64,000 nt of DNA, from contig NC_085052.1 of NCBI RefSeq assembly GCF_963662255.1, positions 6,616,807-6,680,806 on the forward strand, in the 5' to 3' direction. The translations under genes were made by a program, and so were the position numbers. This document shows positions 62,301 through 64,000 of the stretch, one piece after another. The notes under the pieces are model-generated. The model was not told the DNA's origin, did no database searches, and saw only the letters and a list, made by a program, of their open reading frames with translations. Positions within the stretch are counted from its first letter, which is position 1. Every line of letters begins with the position of its first letter. Source of the stretch: Cinclus cinclus. Taxonomy: Eukaryota > Chordata > Aves > Passeriformes > Cinclidae.

Positions 62301-63978
62301 TTTTTTTCACAGAATCTAATGCATTGTTTCCTTGTGTATATCTTACAGAAATATTCTACCTTATGATTGCAGTACATATTGAGGTACTAATATGGAAACT
62401 ACCCACCAGGAAAACATTGGCCAGCATCTTAATGATGATAACTTTCTTGCTTTTTAAGCAACAATAAAATAGGAAAGCTTTTGTTCATCCTTTTTTTTTG
62501 TACTTCACAACAGTAGAGATTCTCTCACCTGATAATATTTGAATCATCTCAGAATGAAGAGCAAAACCTGCATGGCATTTCCATCCCACTATTTGGAAAA
62601 CTCATCAACAAACTACCAGTTTTGAAGGGATAGAAAAGATCATTTGAGCCATACAAAATAATGTCCTGTGCAGTATTGTGAGTGCTGCCCTTTAGCTACT
62701 GGTTTGTGTCTGCCATTATCTGTAACCTCCAACTGGACCTGGGCTGAATGCAGCAGGATAAAGAGGGGAGTTGTGCTCCTAGGGTCATGAAACAGCACAA
62801 TCCACAAGTCTTACAGGTAACAGTTTGATGGTCTACATGATCAAAAGTTCTCTGCTGGTGCTACACGCCTGCAAAATGCTCATTTGGATAAATTACCAGG
62901 ATTTCTATGAGAGAAGAATTACCAGATCCTAGAAATTTCCCCCTATTTCCTCTACTATCCCCCAGGAAGGGAAGGTAAGAGTCAGAAGAATCTAAATTAT
63001 TATGTAAAATATGAGCATTTGGAATATTTAAGTCTTGCCTTGACCTTTCCAAAATGGCAATGTAGATTAATGCTTCCTTTCCTAAGAACATTTTAAGTCC
63101 CCTGCTGTTGTTAATACCTTGTTGAAGGCTTAGAGTTAAAATCTCTTTTCTTACCGGAGATTTTTGTGCTTTTCCTTTCTTACTGTCTGCTTGTGAACCA
63201 GGCTGTTGGAGTGAAAGAAGATAGAAATCAATTCCATGGAAAAATACAAAGATGACAAAAGAAAAAACAAAGGAAAATAAAAGAGAAAAGATTGAATGAA
63301 TTTTAGTAAAAAGATATTGTAAATATTTCAGTTAGGAGATAGCTTTATTTAATAGTTTAATTTTTTGGTGGTTACTAATTTAAAATGTTTATTTCTATAT
63401 GGACATCTGTCCAACCATCATTTGTTTTTCAAGACATTCTCATTCTCACCCAGCCCATCAAAAATACAGGGGATCTCAGAAATGAGAATATTACTGAATT
63501 ATGACTCTCTACTTGGAGAAACACAACAACATTGCTTTCCAAAAAGCACATGCACACACCAAGACTGATTTACTGCTACAGTAGTAGCACCTGGAATAAA
63601 ATATACTGAGTGTGAGAGGTGTAGCAAGGTCAGAATATATATTGTATATTCCCTCTGATACCATTCACTCCCAGTATATTTCTTCAGGTAAACAGGAAGT
63701 CATATGCTTAGAACAATGTTTTGTTCTAAATTTTCTAATTTAGTATCACCAGATGGCCAATGTTTTATTAATCTGTCAGAGAAACACATCCTCTGTTCTG
63801 TGTCATGGCCCTGTAACAGGCTAAGTGTCCCATGTGGATGTTTAAAAAGACAATGGTAGTAAACATATCAAATGAAGTACATCTCACTGTAAGAACACAT
63901 TTTTTATTGTACCTTTTTGCCTGAAGACTCCAACAGTCTTGTAATTTCTTTCTGAATATCCAGAACTCTTTTTATCCC
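53250..63978 (-). CDS. ENO4: ENO4 (enolase-4), coding span, 5'-partial, 8 exons
   Basis: Exons in transcript order: 63978-63913, 63202-63155, 61329-61165, 59953-59828, 57524-57329, 56427-56360, 55811-55694, 53335-53250. The phases close and give about 290 residues, the C-terminal half of an enolase-family protein; the N-terminal half lies beyond the right edge. Recognisable enolase landmarks are [56 protein letters not shown] and [22 protein letters not shown]4 is known as a testis/sperm enolase required for normal sperm motility and flagellar structure in mouse. By-eye alignment keeps both active-site lysines but loses the Mg-binding acids, so glycolytic activity is doubtful. Tail-to-tail synteny with SHTN1 supports the call. 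The last exon is the least certain part. Confidence 0.92.
53841..54256. repeat. GGGGCT/GGAGCT/GGGGAT hexamer minisatellite
   Basis: About 415 bp of tandem hexamers on the plus strand (GGGGCT, GGAGCT, GGAGAT, GGGGAT). They are arranged in higher-order units of 12-60 bp, such as GGGGCTGGGGCTGGAGCT. Because the unit is a multiple of three and stop-poor, long spurious frames run through both strands (Leu-Gly-Leu-Glu, Gln-Pro-Gln-Leu and Ser-Pro-Ser-Ser repeats). The flank at 54311-54336 carries a separate GGGGCA repeat. Confidence 0.95.
54311..54336. repeat. GGGGCA tandem repeat
   Basis: Four copies of AGGGGC/GGGGCA, a short G-tract cluster 55 bp right of the larger minisatellite. Confidence 0.85.
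55085..55560. promoter_or_regulatory. Candidate conserved non-coding element in ENO4 last intron
   Basis: About 475 bp of high-complexity sequence with a homeodomain-like CCAATTAATT motif, TTTTGGCAGC and a run of non-repetitive words. It contrasts sharply with the minisatellite about 0.8 kb to its left. This is inference from appearance only. Confidence 0.3.
55694..55811 (-). CDS. ENO4: ENO4 exon g, conserved C-terminal enolase motif
   Basis: Encodes [20 protein letters not shown] and then [19 protein letters not shown] plus one base. [12 protein letters not shown] aligns with IKTGAPCRSER, so Lys396 (yeast numbering) is kept. The acceptor CTCTCGTTGCAG is good. The proposed donor C|GTACGA at 55693-55692 is poor but gives the correct phase for the next exon and the human-like junction. 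If it is not used, the frame reads on to TGA at 55622-55620, adding [20 protein letters not shown] and four more residues. Confidence 0.88.
56360..56427 (-). CDS. ENO4: ENO4 exon f
   Basis: Encodes (G)[18 protein letters not shown] and then LVDL. It aligns with SHRSGETEDTFIADL of enolases, without the substrate-contacting His. The acceptor is TATATAG after a pyrimidine-rich stretch; the donor is CTG|GTAAGT. Confidence 0.9.
57329..57524 (-). CDS. ENO4: ENO4 exon e, catalytic-lysine exon
   Basis: Encodes [20 protein letters not shown] through [19 protein letters not shown] to ILD plus one base. VVLKYINQ aligns with LLLKVNQ, keeping the catalytic Lys345 (yeast numbering). ALGSKCYLI aligns with VGDDLTVTN, losing the third Mg ligand. 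The acceptor is TTTATGCAG and the donor G|GTGAGT. Confidence 0.95.
57525..59827 (-). other. ENO4: ENO4 intron, 2.3 kb
   Basis: AT-rich. It contains the GGA microsatellite and a short ATAAG repeat near 59408-59426. No coding sequence is recognised. Confidence 0.5.
58477..58550. repeat. (GGA)n microsatellite
   Basis: About 74 bp of nearly pure GGA on the plus strand with one AGA interruption and an AGA near the end. It reads TCC in the ENO4 transcript. It explains the poly-Arg, poly-Glu and poly-Leu open frames there. Confidence 0.95.
59828..59953 (-). CDS. ENO4: ENO4 exon d, enolase barrel segment
   Basis: Encodes 42 residues, starting [20 protein letters not shown] and ending [17 protein letters not shown] aligns with SIEDPF, so Ile sits at the metal-binding Glu. 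The acceptor is ACTTTCTAG and the donor GAG|GTAAGA. Confidence 0.93.
59954..61164 (-). other. ENO4: ENO4 intron, 1.2 kb
   Basis: Contains a 22-base A run at 60419-60440 (plus strand). Otherwise nothing recognised. Confidence 0.5.
60419..60440. repeat. Poly-A run
   Basis: Uninterrupted A homopolymer of about 22 bases after CCTTCCC. I see no LINE or retrocopy body attached to it. Confidence 0.85.
61165..61329 (-). CDS. ENO4: ENO4 exon c, enolase barrel segment
   Basis: Encodes 55 residues, starting [20 protein letters not shown] and ending [15 protein letters not shown]. The last part matches the enolase strand with the first Mg ligand (DVAASEF in classical enolases), where Asn replaces Asp. 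The acceptor is TTTGCTTTCAG and the donor TAT|GTAAGT. Confidence 0.92.
61330..63154 (-). other. ENO4: ENO4 intron, 1.8 kb
   Basis: AT-rich. A 125-codon plus-strand frame (61567-61944) has no recognisable homology and is treated as chance. No extra ENO4 exon is needed by phase. Confidence 0.5.
63155..63202 (-). CDS. ENO4: ENO4 exon b, lysine-rich linker
   Basis: Encodes [16 protein letters not shown], 16 codons in phase 0. The acceptor is CTCCAACAG and the donor CCG|GTAAGA. This low-complexity basic insert has no counterpart in glycolytic enolases. Its size and phase make it easy to skip. Confidence 0.7.
63203..63912 (-). other. ENO4: ENO4 intron, 0.7 kb
   Basis: A-rich plus strand after the exon b acceptor. 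Nothing recognised. Confidence 0.5.
63913..63978 (-). CDS. ENO4: ENO4 exon a (most upstream in window)
   Basis: Encodes [16 protein letters not shown], then ESSGKK; 22 codons in phase 0. The acceptor is TTAATTACAG and the donor AAG|GTACAA. The sequence is helical and corresponds to the enolase helix before the GDEGG loop. Confidence 0.8.
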
Positions 63979-64000
63979 CTGTAATTAAACAACAGTAATC

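Overview
The window is vertebrate genomic DNA, almost certainly from a bird and probably a songbird. It is AT-rich and intron-dominated with short GT-AG exons. It carries a decayed CR1-like LINE tail and a solo LTR that resembles a passerine endogenous-retrovirus family. Two multi-exon protein genes face each other tail to tail, as SHTN1 and ENO4 do on human 10q25.3.

Plus strand, 5235-50857: SHTN1 (shootin-1). Sixteen coding exons join with consistent phase into about 608 residues, corresponding to human residues 20 to the C-terminus. Only the first coding exon (about 19 residues) is missing and should lie upstream of base 1. The product is a coiled-coil clutch protein with a poly-proline tract. 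Both known PAK1 phosphosites (Ser101 and Ser249, human numbering) are kept, and one exon begins with a TAGCAG tandem acceptor. The largest introns are 5288-11701, 23622-32468 and 43991-50646. They hold a solo LTR (26100-26733), a CR1-like fragment (about 37390-37590), simple repeats and several complex, repeat-free stretches that look like candidate conserved non-coding elements.

Between the genes, 50858-53249 holds both 3' ends. There is a poly(A) signal for SHTN1 at 51283 and a candidate one for ENO4 (minus strand) at 52071. A 211-codon open frame on the plus strand (52098-52733) is probably fortuitous.

Minus strand, 63978 down to 53250: the C-terminal part of ENO4 (enolase-4) in eight exons, about 290 residues. 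The N-terminal half lies beyond the right edge. Aligned by eye to classical enolases, both active-site lysines are present. The three Mg-binding acidic positions, the GDEGG glutamate and the HRSGETED histidine are replaced, so the protein looks like a pseudoenzyme. Its last intron contains a roughly 415 bp GGGGCT/GGAGCT minisatellite that is G-rich on the plus strand and reads as tandem CCCCAG/CTCCAG in the ENO4 transcript.

I see no tRNA, rRNA, CRISPR array or bacterial-type system. The many other open frames are short and lie in introns or simple repeats. The items most worth following up are the degenerate ENO4 active site, the ENO4 alternative C-terminus, the minisatellite in its last intron, and the NAGNAG exon of SHTN1.
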